From Daldinia sp. FL1419 (taxonomy: Eukaryota > Ascomycota > Sordariomycetes > Xylariales > Hypoxylaceae), in assembly GCA_025201765.1 (NCBI GenBank), contig MU623427.1, positions 62,001 through 126,000 of the forward strand: a stretch of 64,000 bases of DNA, read 5' to 3'. Positions 11,263 through 23,549 of this stretch are shown here, in pieces. The number at the start of each line of letters is the position of its first letter. The first letter of the stretch is position 1. The position numbers were made by a program, and so were the translations under genes. A model generated the notes under the pieces. It saw only the letters and a list, made by a program, of their open reading frames with translations. It searched no databases and was not told the DNA's origin.

Positions 11263-14200
11263 TTACAGTCGTGTATAGTAGCTACCGAGGGACTTCGTAA
11301 TGAGGTCAGTCTCCACGAAGCTTTCGGCTTCATCGGCACTTAGATGCAGCTGGAAGCGTTGCCTTAATGTTGCCGTCGCTTGCGTGACACCGGCCGCATA
11401 ACAAGGCATTTTCGAGTCCAATCCCATCATTCTGACTAGATCAACAATGTTGTCTGCAGACCGACGCAAAGCTGAAAGGTGTTAGAAATGAATGTGGCGA
11501 GGATTTTCAATCCGATCGGGCATACCTTGGAATGCTTGCTTGCATAATGTTTTGAACTCTTCAAAATCGGGAGAATCGACTCCACCCAACACGTCCACGT
11601 ATTCCCAAGTTAACTTGAACGGAGCTGCCTCAAATCCAACGGAGCCGGGTGAATTCGAGAGCATGAATCCAAAATCAATGTGGATGATATGTCCTTCGTT
11701 GTCAATGAGAACGTTGCCATTGTGTCGATCTTTCAACTGTAATATGTACGATATCATGCTGTATGCTGCAAGAGAACGCTTAAATGCATCTACGGCCGCT
11801 TTATAGGGCTCGCTTTCCGGCTTGCCAAAAGTTTTGACCCAGTGGTCTTTGAGCGTAGCAAGGCGCCGCCGGGGATTGACGCCCGACTCGATCGATTCTA
11901 AAGTCAGACTCCGCTTGAGAGAATGCAAAGAGACACCGTTTGTAATCGTTTCAATGAGACCCGAAGACTCTCCGGTAACCAGGATTCGCATGAGTTTCAC
12001 CCAGACAGGTACGCCAGCGTCGACCCAAATCTTATGGCAGACCTGAATGAGTTGACACGCAAACGCCTCTTGCCGAAGATCATCACCCGTCTTGACGATA
12101 ACGCTGACCAGATCCCAATTCTTCATCCATCCGTACGGTGACGTTTTTCGTATCCGCTCCTTTTTCATGTGCCATGCCTCTCCGAATACCGCGGCACTAG
12201 GATCATCACGGTCACCTTTCCTTTGTACCCCACCCGTCATTGCGTCGTTTTCCATTCGGGCAGCGCCGGCATTTGGATCGCTCGTCGGGTCAATATCTTC
12301 CTCCAAGTCGGTATTTTCCGAAGCCTGAGCTGCTGCGCTGGCTTTTGCCATAATCAAATCAAACGTAGGACCTTGACCATCATCGAGGTCAAAACTTTGT
12401 TCTTCGAGGCTTTGCATACTTGCTATAATCTTCGATCTAATGGCTGCAACTTCTTGCCGTGGGCGCTTACCACTTGTAGCATCAAGCTGGGCTAGCATTT
12501 GCGACGCTGTTCTCATATGTGTTGCCAAAGCCGAAAAATCGGGTTGCTCGCCGGACGTATTACGCTGGCTCGGCAACGTCACTCTCCTCAACGGACCAGG
12601 ACTGCTCGATCTCGATGTTGACGTGGCCGACGTACGCGGTGGGGTCAGGTCAACTACAGACCCAGCTGCTATGCCATTAGAAACGCTCTTTCGAGGGCTG
12701 GGCTGTTTCCCATTTCTTTTACCAAAGGCCCCGGTGTCGTCGAAGGCCTTGAGCATAGGCGACGTCCCCAAGTCCCCGGATGTTGGTTCAAAGACGCTAT
12801 CTATATTCTCAAGCACGGGTTCAGACACTCGTTCGGTAGCAGGCGTTCCTGGAGCATCTGACAAGTCGAACAGCCGCTTCCGAGTACCTTGCTCAGCTAC
12901 AAGGTTACTGAGTAATCTTTGGTTATCCCCGGAGTTAGGATCAAAAGTAAAGTCGTCGCGGAGGATCTCAATCATAAGCAGATATGGCACCTTTTCGGCG
13001 CTATTTAGAACGGTAGCTTCGGCAGGGTTAACCCTGACGATACGGTGATGGCGGCTCTTTGCGGGTGAACCATCTACCAACGTCGGCGGACATATAATAG
13101 GTATATCCAGCTCAGCTGGCAAGTCCCTAGCAATTAGTGCGAGTTCGGCGCGTAAAGCACTAAGACGAGCCGGCTTTGGCACTATAACTAGCCGAGTAGA
13201 TATGTCCTCCAGCGCTGTCAGAAACGCGGTTTGACAATGGAAATAGTTCTGTCGAAGCAACCTCGCCTTTTGGGTTTCAGTCATCTCCGCTAAGCTCGCA
13301 AGAGTTTTTACGTGGTGCGAATGCCTGCGCGATATTGTGTCGGTTGGGCGTGGAAGACCAGCAGACATTGGAGTGATCGGCCGCGATACCCTTGGCGACC
13401 TCACTTCAGGGAGAGGAAGAGAGGAAGAACTCAAGCGAGCATCCAATAACGTGCTGTCGATGTAAGTTGGCTTTCGCGTTTCGGCCGTAGCTTTCTCGCT
13501 CCTCTCTGGACTCGCAGATATATGGGTAACAATATGCGGCGGCTTTCTCGGTGATGATACAACTTGTTTCGAATCAGAACCACTTCCTACCCGGGCCAAA
13601 TCGCGGGGTCGGCGTGACCTCGTTGTGTTTCCGGTGACAGTCTGACTCCTGGTAACTTTGGACATTTGGGTGGGCTGGCTTGGTTGACTTGGTATGCTCG
13701 TTTCCGATATGACGTTGGTAGATGGTTGCGACCTCCTCGCTTGCGCGACCGCTAATGGGCCCGCCCATTGTGGAAGGGTTGGGAGGCCGATACTGGCCAA
13801 TACGAAACTTGCGAGTACTGTAACAGGTAAAATGTTCTCTTTAATCTTCTCGTGTCTTACGCTATCCGAGAGCCCAAACACAATATGCTGCACCTTATTA
13901 TAAACCCTGCGGCAGGTCTTAAAGGCCTGAGACTGCGGTGTCGAAGCAAGATCGTGAAGGTAGGTTTGGAATAGCCAAAACGTCTATGAAGCATTATTCA
14001 GCAAGCTGTCCTTATAGCACGGATTCGTTTAGCGGGCACAAACCAGCAATGCGGCAGTTACAGATTCTTCACATAGGTCCAGTAGGAATTCCTCCAATGC
14101 CATAGAGTCATTGTCGACACTTATTATAAGGTGGCATAGTTGAGGTAGGAAGAACTCGATGTCCTCGTAGGGAAATTGGCGGAGCTTTGAGCACAAGACA

Positions 14201-14390
14201 TAGTGGATTCCGACATGGTCTGCATATCGACTGTATAAAATGGGTCAAATTTGGCCGTCGTAAAAGAGATGCGGGAGATGTAGGAAGATGTGGAACGGGG
14301 ATTGGCTTACGATAGATAGGAAACAGAGAGAAAGGGGTTCTGGTTGAAGACATCACTCTGGATAAGGCGCTGGAGTAGATCCCACGACAT
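11263..14390 (-). CDS. PIK1: Phosphatidylinositol 4-kinase Pik1
   Basis: Makes PI4P at the Golgi (and nucleus), needed for vesicle exit. Four exons on the minus strand: 14390-14311, 14230-14044, 13983-11526 and 11471-11263, giving 977 residues. All junction phases agree; the second intron uses a less common GTTTGT donor. The start MSWDLLQRLIQSDVFNQNP and the following RYADHVGIHYVLC are the conserved N-terminus of the lipid-kinase-unique region. Residues about 210-690 are a long, poorly conserved Ser/Pro-rich linker. The kinase domain follows: SVIVKTGDDLRQEAFACQL, the catalytic loop DRHNGN at 841-846 and the DFG motif at 859-861 in HIIHIDFGFMLSNSPGS. The final exon holds the C-terminal helices. 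All catalytic residues are present. The family is certain; other PI4-kinases (Stt4) have a different, much longer N-terminus. Confidence 0.93.
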
Positions 14391-15633
14391 AGCGAGCTAT
14401 CTTTTTGAATAGAAGAAATCGTGAGGCCCGATGCCTCACCTATGTTCGACATTAAATGATTGCACCGAATAAGAAAGATAAGCTGTCATGGCTGTCGAAT
14501 GCAGCGAAGCATGAAGGATGGTGGACGTTGTGAACGTGTCGACGTGTCGAGGTATAGAAGTTGCCCGGCTTAAGATTTGAGGGTTTGGTTGTCGGCGCGC
14601 TGCTTCTCATAAGTCCAATACGACACAAGCCCAAGACAAGCCTCGAGTAATAAATCTCCCTTTCTGGCCTTCTTGGCAGGTACATGTACTTTTGATGTCC
14701 ACTTAAGACGGACTCGACGCCCTTTCATTGGCTTACGTATTTTTAGCGTAGCTGTTATTACATGAGGAAAGTCAGGGAAAGTGTTCATTCCATGTTCACA
14801 AGTACCTCCTAACCTAGCCTCTAATCATCGGACGGTAAGAGCTCCCGAACCTACCGAGAAGCTCTTTGAACTTTAGGTAATTCGCGTGTAAGATGGGACT
14901 TTGGGTTACACAGAATTGGCTTAGCTTAAATGTTCTGTGGAATTGACGCAATGATTTGTCACTTCAACATTGCTCAATCTAAGGTTTACGATGCACCTAC
15001 CCTATCTTGGACTCTTATCGTTAAAAGTTCAAATTCCACAACCTCGAATCAATAGAGCAACACGCCTTATGGCCTTAATAACATTAGAAAAATCAGTTAA
15101 TACGGAATTTGTATGTCTGGAACTTCTTGACAGGTGATGTCTTTGCAATTAACTTAGCTATGTATACTAGTTATTGGGATTGTTACTTAAAATGTATTAA
15201 GGCCAGTATGTACCCGAGCTCCCCAACGCGAGACCTCGAGACCTCTAAGCAGGATGTCCGACGCATATATCAAGCCTCGAGCTGTTGCTATGAATAGAAC
15301 AAAGAAAAGGCAATCGCCGAGGAACAATCACTCTCCACGATGCTGATCGCAACAAAGGCGTGTTGCTGCCATAGTCAAGCGCGTGTGAACTGCATTCCCA
15401 CTGCATTCCTTGCCTGAATTACTCGTACACCTAATATTCATGTCGCAAACCTTCTTGGGAATCGTCCATATCCGTCTCCCAATCATAATTCAGGGTAGCC
15501 CCTAGACCTCCAACGCCGGTATAATGCCCCTAGGTATAAACGCCAGTGGCCTAAATCATTCATCGTGACCTCATTGCTGTCGTGTAGCCCGTAGAAAGAG
15601 AACCAGATGACAAAAAGTACTAGCAGTCAATGC
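14391..15633. other. Intergenic stretch between PIK1 and the NC2alpha gene
   Basis: About 1.24 kb. It must contain the PIK1 promoter, since that gene starts at 14390 going left, and the NC2alpha terminator. Open frames of up to 77 residues on the minus strand (14452-14788) overlap and show no recognisable similarity. Nothing else was identified. Confidence 0.45.
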
Positions 15634-16710
15634 CTATGCCGGTGCCTTCTTCTTGCGCCCTCCTCTTCCCTTCTTTTTGATCTCTCCGGCATCACCTTCT
15701 TCGTCACTATCGCTTTCAGGTTTAACTCTGCCGGAGCTCTTGCCGCCCTCCTTTTCCTCGCCCACTTTGGCGACAATATCTTGTAGAAAGTCCCATTCGT
15801 TAGCTGAGCCTATTGCCTGCTTGAGCATTGGCGCCGTAATCCTCTTGGAATTCTTTTCCTTGGCCACTTCAGCGCTCTTACGCACTAGCTGTACCATGAA
15901 CAATTCCAACGCCTTTCCGACTGCGATAGGGGTTTGTTGGGCCACCTTGCCCACTTCTTCGTCGGCCTGCATTATACGCTTGATGCGCGCTGTAGGGAAC
16001 TTAGTCCTAACGGGAGATGGCTCTATCTCACTCTGTTTTGCCGCAGGCGCGATCTTTCGGGGCGGCATGGTGTTTTGCGAGTCGGGGGGACTGAATTGGT
16101 TAGGAACAGCAGGCGACTTCGAGGTCTGATGCTGGGAACGCGCTGTTTGTGCTTGTGCTTGTGCTTGTGCTTGGGCTTGGGCTTGGGCTTGGGCTTGGGC
16201 TTGAGCTTGAGCTTGAGCTTGGAATTGTGCCTGTAGTAGTAGTTGCTGCTGTTGATGGTATGTAGCGGGTGATGCGGGTTCGGCGTACGAGTAGTAGGAC
16301 GCAGATTGGATCGGGGACTGTAAGATATAAGGCGATTGGTTTGTTTGGGCGAATTGTGTTTGTTGTCGGGGAGAAAAGAATTGTTCTTGTTGTCCTTGTT
16401 GTCCGGTGCCTTGAGACGGGTAAGTACTGAAAGCGGTGTTGTTGTTGCTACCGTTAGTACCGTATGCAGGAGCACTTGTAGGCGGTACAGAAGACGGTAC
16501 AGAGGGTTGATAATTGTTATATTGGTGGGGCTGTGGCTGATTGTATCTTAAAGGAGCTCCTGTACTAGCTCCCAGACCAGCCCCAATGCCAACTTGAAAA
16601 GAATAGCCACCTGGGGCGTTTTGGTTCTGAGGAATGTCAGATGATGTGCTGGAATAAAAAGAAGAAAGGTCGGGCGACTTTGGCGCGTACGAGCTGTCTT
16701 GGGTTGACAT
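15634..16710 (-). CDS. BUR6: Negative cofactor 2 alpha (Bur6/DRAP1-like histone-fold protein)
   Basis: Single exon, 358 residues. NC2alpha pairs with NC2beta (Dr1) through a histone fold and clamps TBP on promoter DNA, repressing TFIIB entry. The histone fold runs from about residue 238 to 310: FPTARIKRIMQADEEVGKVA, TPIAVGKALELFMVQLV, then RITAPMLKQAI and WDFLQDIVAKV, in the Bur6/DRAP1 order. The first 200 residues are low complexity (Ser, Pro, Gln, Asn, Tyr) and include a Gln-Ala dipeptide run coded by a hexanucleotide repeat. The tail is acidic then strongly basic (ESDSDEEGDAGEIKKKGRGG). CHRAC/Dpb3-like subunits share the fold and are the main alternative, but the LELFMVQLVRKSAEVAKEKN segment fits NC2alpha better. 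Confidence 0.87.
   Translation of the reverse strand: MSTQDSSYAPKSPDLSSFYSSTSSDIPQNQNAPGGYSFQVGIGAGLGASTGAPLRYNQPQPHQYNNYQPSVPSSVPPTSAPAYGTNGSNNNTAFSTYPSQGTGQQGQQEQFFSPRQQTQFAQTNQSPYILQSPIQSASYYSYAEPASPATYHQQQQLLLQAQFQAQAQAQAQAQAQAQAQAQAQAQAQTARSQHQTSKSPAVPNQFSPPDSQNTMPPRKIAPAAKQSEIEPSPVRTKFPTARIKRIMQADEEVGKVAQQTPIAVGKALELFMVQLVRKSAEVAKEKNSKRITAPMLKQAIGSANEWDFLQDIVAKVGEEKEGGKSSGRVKPESDSDEEGDAGEIKKKGRGGRKKKAPA
16140..16231. repeat. Hexanucleotide repeat coding a Gln-Ala run
   Basis: Plus-strand units GCTTGT, GCTTGG and GCTTGA occur in blocks (about four, seven and four copies), so the minus strand codes alternating Gln and Ala inside the NC2alpha N-terminus. Units vary only at the sixth base within a homogeneous block, which suggests local duplication by slippage. 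Confidence 0.9.
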
Positions 16711-18787
16711 GGTCTCAAAGTTAAATGATAAAATTTCGCAACGGTAAGAACGGTAGACCGTAGAAAACTGGGGTCCACGGGTAGGGGAGCTTTGGGAAGA
16801 TGGCGGGGCAGCTCTTTTTGAAACTCTGTTGCAGCGCAGCCGTTAATTTTTTTTGCCCGACTAATTTTTTGTGGTGAAATATTTGGATAAGATGCAGTTT
16901 GTGTGGCTGGTCAAAAGTTGCTAAGAGAACCAGGGGGCCTCTTTTTATCTAGTCGCAACCAATAGTTACGGAGCACCTACGGTACGAAGTAGGTACGCTG
17001 GCAGTAGGTACCTAGTAATAGGTAGGGGGTGGACTAATGCAGGAGGTAGCACCCAATGATCATATGCACACTATGATGCAGGTCTGAGGTGTGTTTGCGT
17101 TGTATGCCTAAATAAATCCACCTTTGTAGGTAAGAACGAACCAGAACACTATTAAAATGGTTATGGTTGGTTGTTCACTTGTGTTTGCGACCTAACCGTA
17201 TTGTACTGAATGCAAGTACCTGAATGAGTGAATCAGGAGGAACCCCGCACAAGGGAACCTATGATTTTGACAAGTCCAAGTAAAAAAAAAAAAATATTGA
17301 ATTGTGACTGAGACCGTGGGAATAAGGACTTGTGAAATAGAAAATGAATTTGATTGAATCAAATTGTATAGCACAGTCCAAATCCCAATCCGAAGCACTG
17401 TTTTTAACTCTTGGGGTCGCTGTACCCAGAATAAAAAAAAAAATTAAAGGTGAACACCAATGGACAAGACGCGGCGGCGTCTCAGCTTGGAAATTGCCGG
17501 GCGGTGAAGGTGGGGTTGAGATGATAGGGTCCGTGCATAGGCGCGAATGTGGGTTGTTTGATTTTTAAGTACGCTGGTTGGCAAGGGAAGACTCGGGTCT
17601 TATTAGATCCAACGTAGCGGGTTCAGAATTCTGCGCCAAACTTTGTCGACTGCAGCACGGGCGGCGAAGGAGCACTGGTTTTATATCCGCAAAGACCACC
17701 AAAACATCGTAATCAAATCAGGGGGGGCCCAGTAATCGCGATTTGGCACCGCCACAGTATAAAAAATAGGACAGGAAAATTTATTGCAACCCAGGAATCT
17801 ACCACCGATTTTAAATGCAACATTGTACATACCTACTTACCTGCTGTACCATTCTCCCTTGTACTCACCGAAACAACCCTATACGAAATATTGTCTGTCA
17901 TCATTCAAGGAATTCAAGGAATGCTACCACTCAACTCTTCCATCTACATATCAACATTCGGCATTCACTCTTACGCATCAAATACATCCACGCGTTCGTG
18001 CACATTTTATAAAATTTACATGTCAGCTACTTCAACACAAACGAGTTATCAAGATCATATAACTATACCTCCAAGGCATACATCAGATACCTACCTACCT
18101 ACCTACCTAGGTAGGTATATATCTATGTTGATCTTGTCACAAATGAATTTAGCACGTGTGTTGCGCCATCGACACTAAGAAGATCGAGGACTTTTGTCGC
18201 GCATAAGCCGGTCTCATCGAGGCTCCCGCAGATCCCAAAGTTAGGCTACAGAGGTCGGGGGCGGTTTTCTAACATGCCCCCTTCAGGTAAGTTAGTCGGG
18301 TAAATGACTCGCTCAGCCTTATTTGGGGTTTAAGAGATTCATCCGAAATTCACCTGATATCATTTGAATCAGAGTTTTATTTTTTCTTATTTTTTATGAC
18401 ATCTTATCATCCTTCCTACTTCGGCGTGTCCACTTAGTTATACAGCCTAACAGTTCCAAGGTTGTCGCTCTAAGGATGAATATAGTTACTTCTGGCGCGA
18501 GAAACGTCTTGGCGTGTCATGGATGATGATAATTATGCAAAGAGCTTTTGTCCAGAGACTAATAATTTACAACATCAGTTTAGAAGCCGAGTTTCTATGC
18601 TCTATGGTTTCTCTTCTGTCGTTTGGGTTTATGATGGCATTACTTGATCTAATCTGACATGACATCAGCACGATACAGAATTTACACACTCACATGAGTC
18701 TTACGCCAAGTGGCTGTTTTACTATAAGTGCCTAGCCTCTAACCTAAGCTATTAGATATGATATACGGATCTAGTGATTGATTAGAG
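16711..18787. other. Two-kilobase intergenic region with simple repeats
   Basis: Holds the NC2alpha promoter on its left side and the hydrolase terminator on its right. Visible features are A runs at about 17281-17294 and 17430-17443, TACCTAGTA-type words near 16980-17015, and a (TACC)n-(GGTA)n palindrome at 18087-18118. Short open frames near 17784-18178 are low complexity (many Thr, Tyr, Leu from TAC/CTA repeats) and are not supported as genes. Confidence 0.5.
18087..18118. repeat. (TACC)n-(GGTA)n palindromic microsatellite
   Basis: Five or six CTAC/TACC units lead into CCTAGG and then GGTAGGTA, a perfect inverted repeat centred on CCTAGG. Related shorter versions recur in most spacers of the window (see findings). 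Confidence 0.9.
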
Positions 18788-20174
18788 CTAGCGAATATTA
18801 TCACGAATTTCTTCTACCAACGACTTCAACCCCTTTTTCCTATTCTCTGTTGAACTACTAAGAAATAGACAGGCTACTGGCCAAGCATGAATTCCTCCCT
18901 TTTCTTCTCTACTGTGAACCCTTATGTTGTTCTCCTCGAAAAACTCGATAAGAGCTGAAATTTCGGGGGCAAAAACCTCCTCAGCACCGTAAGCCACAAA
19001 TATGCTTTTCGAGGGTACTGCATGCTTCCACCACGAAACATCTCTGCAGTCACCTGGTGATAAAAGCGGATCGTTGACCGACACTTTCTCTCCAGCATAC
19101 TGGCGTGCATATCGATGCAAGTTTTCGGCGTTAAGGTAGTCACTTGTGGTATTTTGATGCTTATTAGAGACCAGCGTTACCCAAGGCGAAATCAGTACCG
19201 CGATCCCAGGTTTTGCTAGGCGCTGCGCTCCGGTAGATCTATTCATCTTTTCAAGGTGGCGGCTGATATTGGCTAGATGGAGCAGCAAGCTGAGCACAAT
19301 AGTAGCACCAGCTGAGTCTCCGCTAACGCAAATTCTATTGGCATCCTGTACGGTTGAGAGCACATGCTCGTAGCCGGCAATGGCTTCTTCCAGCTGCGTT
19401 GGAAAGTTGGCATCGGGGACTAGCGAATAGTCTAGAGCAAATATAGCTGGATTATTATACCCGCTGTCATTTAATAGGCTTAGCCAAGTGAGTAAAAACT
19501 CCAGGTAGAAGTATGCTGAGCCCATGGAGAAGCCACCCCCTGGATAGTTGTTAGTCAACTCTCGGATCCTGTGCCGGATATGCACATTATCTCTTACCGT
19601 GTGCGTAAAATATGCAAACATCAGGTTTTGCCGTTGGATCCTTAATGATCCATATCCCTTTGAAACGTTTCTGCCGAAAGATTAGCACGTTCCTCACCAG
19701 GATTAAGAAACCCTTTACATCTTCATGCTCATGCCAATAGATAGAAGATCTTAAATATCCATGCCGTAGCATCCGAAATCTTAGGAACGGTATGGCCACC
19801 GGCTTAGAGAAGAATACCCTCCCGACCTTAGGGGGTATATTTGCAAACGCATAGCGAACACACCGGATCACAAAGTCTTCAAAAGGGGATGCCTTCTGTA
19901 CGAATGGGGATCGCCGCTCATATCCAATAAAGTACCGCTCACGAATAAACTCGAAAGGTAGTTTGAATACTGATGTTCGTTAGTGTTTTTTATGTGTGCC
20001 GCGTAAGCTATGCTGATTGAAGTCTCCGGTTCCATCTGCGGACTTACATAAAAAGGGCAAGCATTGTAAACCCACTAATACAGTCTCAAGCAACCCGACG
20101 TGTATGATCAGCTGCGGCGCTAGAAATGCACAGAAGACAATGCAATCTAGGTACGAGACGGGCCCTAGAATCAT
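18788..20174 (-). CDS. Alpha/beta hydrolase, hormone-sensitive-lipase type (fold-3), membrane-anchored
   Basis: Three exons, 20174-20048, 19969-19598 and 19539-18788, give 416 residues; all junctions keep frame. The first exon codes a hydrophobic N-terminus (LDCIVFCAFLAPQLIIHVGL, then VLVGLQCLPFLL), probably a signal anchor. The conserved neck FIRERYFIGYERRSPFVQ and FEDFVIRCVRYAFANIP is shared by a fungal family of such hydrolases. The oxyanion motif HGGGF lies at residues 166-170, with its first Gly codon split by intron 2. The nucleophile elbow GDSAGA is at 240-245 (Ser242), and the likely catalytic His is His384 in GGIHAWP; the acid is probably in GAEEVFAPE. Relatives include steryl-acetate and arylacetamide deacetylases and lipases. 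The substrate cannot be told from sequence. Confidence 0.87.
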
Positions 20175-20910
20175 CGTGTCGGGCGAAAGTGAAAACTATA
20201 CGGGTGTATGTTCATTGCTTCTAACAGAGCGGTAGGCGATTAGGAAGACGCTCAACGAATATATCCCTAATAAGTTCGGAGTCTCAATGCGACTATAAGA
20301 CCGTTGCGCTAGGTGAACTGCTCGGTATTAGTCGCATGTTTTTTATGTTTCCGATTGTGTACTAGGTCCGGTAAACTCATCTGTTTCTGATTTAAAATGC
20401 TAATTGATGACATCGAGGACCCGAGACTCAGCCACATCTACCTCATTCTCACATGCCTCAAATGGTAAATGTAGAGATGTGTTATCCTACGTGTGTAGGC
20501 TATCTAAGGACCTAACCTTAAGGTATATACCTATGCATCTATTCGACGAATTATCTTACTAAGCTGCAATAACTATAAGAATTGAGCAATGTTTCAAATA
20601 GCAGTACCTTAGTACCTGCTCGATAGGTAGCACATAGGCAGGGAGATGGAATAAATAGGTAGGTACCTAGGTACCTATGACTAAGTAGGTCTATGGAAGT
20701 TCAACTAATACTTCTGCAACTTGTATTCGTCCAGTATCTACATGGTATGTAGGTATGTAGGACTCGAATGCCTACCTACCTTAACCCAGCATATATTCTA
20801 TTCTATGCTTATAAAAAACCTAAATTGAACATATCGAATGCTGCGCTCTAAACTTAAGCTAGCCTAGCAATATTCGACCTCATCTCTCATCCCAGGTATC
20901 GTGACATATC
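20175..20910. other. Intergenic region rich in TACCTAGGTA words
   Basis: About 0.74 kb between the hydrolase promoter and the xylulokinase 3' end. It includes a nested GGTAGGTACCTAGGTACC palindrome at about 20656-20678 and further GTAGGTATGTAGG words near 20740-20780. No coding frame is supported. Confidence 0.5.
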
Positions 20911-22764
20911 TTAATTATGCGCAACTTCCAGAATCCTCTTCTCCATGTCCTCAAACGCACCCAACACCTTCCCGTAGCTCGCAAACGCCTTATCGCGGAA
21001 CCCATCGTCCACCTTCTGAATAGCATCCTCCTCCTTCCAGCGCTTCCCAATCAAATCGTCAAAACTCTCGTTCTCGTCCTTTCGCTCGAGCGCCCAGAGC
21101 GCCTTGTACGCGCCGCCGAGCGCGCACGCGTTCCCGCCCACGTCCAATTTGTACACTCCGTCCGCACCGCCTAGGACGTCGCCGAAGACGCGCGCGATGG
21201 CGGGGTTGAGAGATCCGCCGCCGACGAGGTAGATGCGGCGCGGTTGCGCGGGAAGGGTGGGGTGCCCGGTGGGTTTGGATACGAGGTTTTGCGAACGTAA
21301 GCGCATGGATAGGGCTTGGGACTCGACGATTATACGGGCGTCTACTTCAGCGCCCCAATCTGACGTTTCCTCGAGGTCGGAGCCGTCTGCGCTATTGCAA
21401 GTATACCGCCAGGTTCCCGCCTTGATATTCGGCACGATTTCCGGCAGCGGAAAGTACAAGCCGAGCTTCGCCTTGTCGCCGTTCTTCTTCACGTCCAACG
21501 GCGGTGTCTCGAGTACCTGCTTGTTGAAATTCTCCCAAGGGTCGGAACCTGACGGCTTAGGAAGTTTATCGCGGACCTTTTCGCGCGCTAGGCCGCCGTT
21601 CTTGTAGCACAGCATGAACATGTAGTGACCCTTTGTGGTGGGGTGGTTCATGAAGTGGTACGAGGGGTCTGGCTTGTAGGCAGGCGTATTCATGAGGAAC
21701 GTGCTCGACGTGCCTAGCGAGACGATCGCATCATGTGGCCGCAGAGGTAACGATAGGATGGTCGCCGGGTTATCGCCTGTAAAGGGGGCAATTTGGCAGT
21801 CGGGGCTGAATCCGTATCGTTTTACGAAATACGAGGAAATGCCACCCAAGCTACCACCACCGTCCAGTGGCACGTCACCAAGCTTCTTCCGCAGCTCGGG
21901 TACGCCCTCCTTGGTAGCTGTCAACTCTAGGAGTGAATCATTCCACTTTTCGCCAGCGATATCCCATAAGTTCATACCGGTAACGTCGCTTATATCTATT
22001 GGCGCAATGGCCCCTAGGAATAAGGAGGCTAAGAATGAAGAGGCGAGCGAGATACGGGCTGTCTTGTTGTAGACTTCGGGGCGCCGCCTTCTCATCCTAA
22101 GAATTTGAGTGCCTGTGAAACGCTACTCCTTATCAGTCATGTCACCTTTCCGCCAAGGCTGCGAGGCCACTTACATGATGTGCAGCACTCCCTGTAGCGT
22201 CAGCTAACTTCTGTTTCGAGCCGAGGTGAGCATCGAAGTGATCGCATTCAGTCTGTGTGCTGTGATCTTGCCAGTTAGGCGCAAATTCGTAGGCAAACGC
22301 ATTGGATAGCTGCTCAAGTAAGGATTTCCCGCTAACAAGTGTCTTTAGGGTAGCCTCTGCATGTTCGCTCCAGTATACACTTGAGTGCTGTTGGCCGGAG
22401 CCGCTGATGCCTTTGATATTCTCGACAGGACAACCCTTCTCCTTTAGTCGAGTTAGGACGAGGTCCAAGGCCTCAACCCACATGGCCACGGGTGCGTACA
22501 CTTCACCCTCATCTTCGTTTGTCTGTACACCCTTCTTGATTTTATACTTGGCAGCAAAATCGGCGTCGAAGTCGACTTTGGCTTCGGAGATAACCTTGAG
22601 ATCTGAAGCAATTACAATCGCTGTTGTTGGTTAGTTAGAAATATCCCCCCTTTCCTGCGCATAAGAATTATAAAAATTCTAGCGCATAGTTGATTGTTGC
22701 ACAACCTACCTTTTAATTGCTGGGTTGACAGATCAAACCCGAGGTATAAAGGCCCCGCGCTCAT
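20911..22764 (-). CDS. XKS1: D-xylulose kinase
   Basis: Phosphorylates D-xylulose to xylulose 5-phosphate, the last step feeding pentoses into the pentose-phosphate pathway. Three exons, 22764-22710, 22620-22175 and 22122-20911, give 570 residues, usual for fungal xylulokinases. The N-terminal FGGY-kinase motif YLGFDLSTQQLK is split by intron 1 right after LK. Next come GISGSGQQHSSVYW, the FAPNWQDHSTQTECDHFD segment, and GSAAHH joined across intron 2 to RFTGTQILRM. The second lobe has SPDCQIAPFTGDNPATIL, LGTSSTFLM, the MFMLCYKNGGLAREKVRD signature and the C-terminal YLVGGGSLNPAIARVFGDV nucleotide-binding loop. All parts expected for activity are seen. Neighbours are unrelated, so no pentose cluster is implied. 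Confidence 0.94.
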
Positions 22765-23549
22765 GTTGTTTGTCTTATATGCAGTAAATCAACGCAGCGT
22801 ATGTTTAGAATTAGAGAACGGTAAGGATAATACAAAGTCTAAACTCTAAGCATAAGAATCGCACTCTAGAATCAGGGGAGTAATCCTGAAAATGACGAAC
22901 TCTAGTAAAGTCCCTCAAAATTATTTATTAGGCTCATAAGGAATTGTTGATGCATGATTTACGGGATCGTAGTCTAATAATACTATGACACCAGTGATCC
23001 AGATCTCGGTATCGCGGGGCAATACCATCCCCTTATCAATTTAGGCTAAAACGTCATTAGCTCTTATAATCTTGGAAACCGATAGAGCTCTAGACGGAAG
23101 ACCCATGGAGTGTCGTGCATGTACCTATGTAACTTGTCCCTGTACTGTACATAGAGGTTTGTACCTTCTAAAAGAGCATACCTATCGTCTTGGCACCGAG
23201 GTCATCATGTGTTTAAGCGTCTCCGAACTCGCAAATGCTACAAGTTTCCCTTCATTGTTATTGCCAGTGCCATTGTATACGCTATATACACAGCAAACGT
23301 TCCACCTTCTGGTCTTGCCATATTCGTCAAGATGCTATTGTTAGCAACACCAAGTGCTAGATCCTTTTCCAATACCGCTCGTCCAATGATGCAGGTCAAA
23401 GATATAATACACTCAAAGCTCTATTGAGAGAGCCTCGCCTTTTATATTTTCCAGGTAGTTGTGGTATCATCAAATGCTGACCTTCCGAGGTGCCTAGAAT
23501 GTAGCCAACGCCCTAACGCCAAAAGTGATTATATTCTTTCCAGCCAGGC
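22765..23549. other. Intergenic region between xylulokinase promoter and MMT-type gene 3' end
   Basis: About 0.79 kb. Open frames at 23072-23427 are short, overlap in different frames and have no recognisable similarity. Nothing else noted. Confidence 0.45.
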
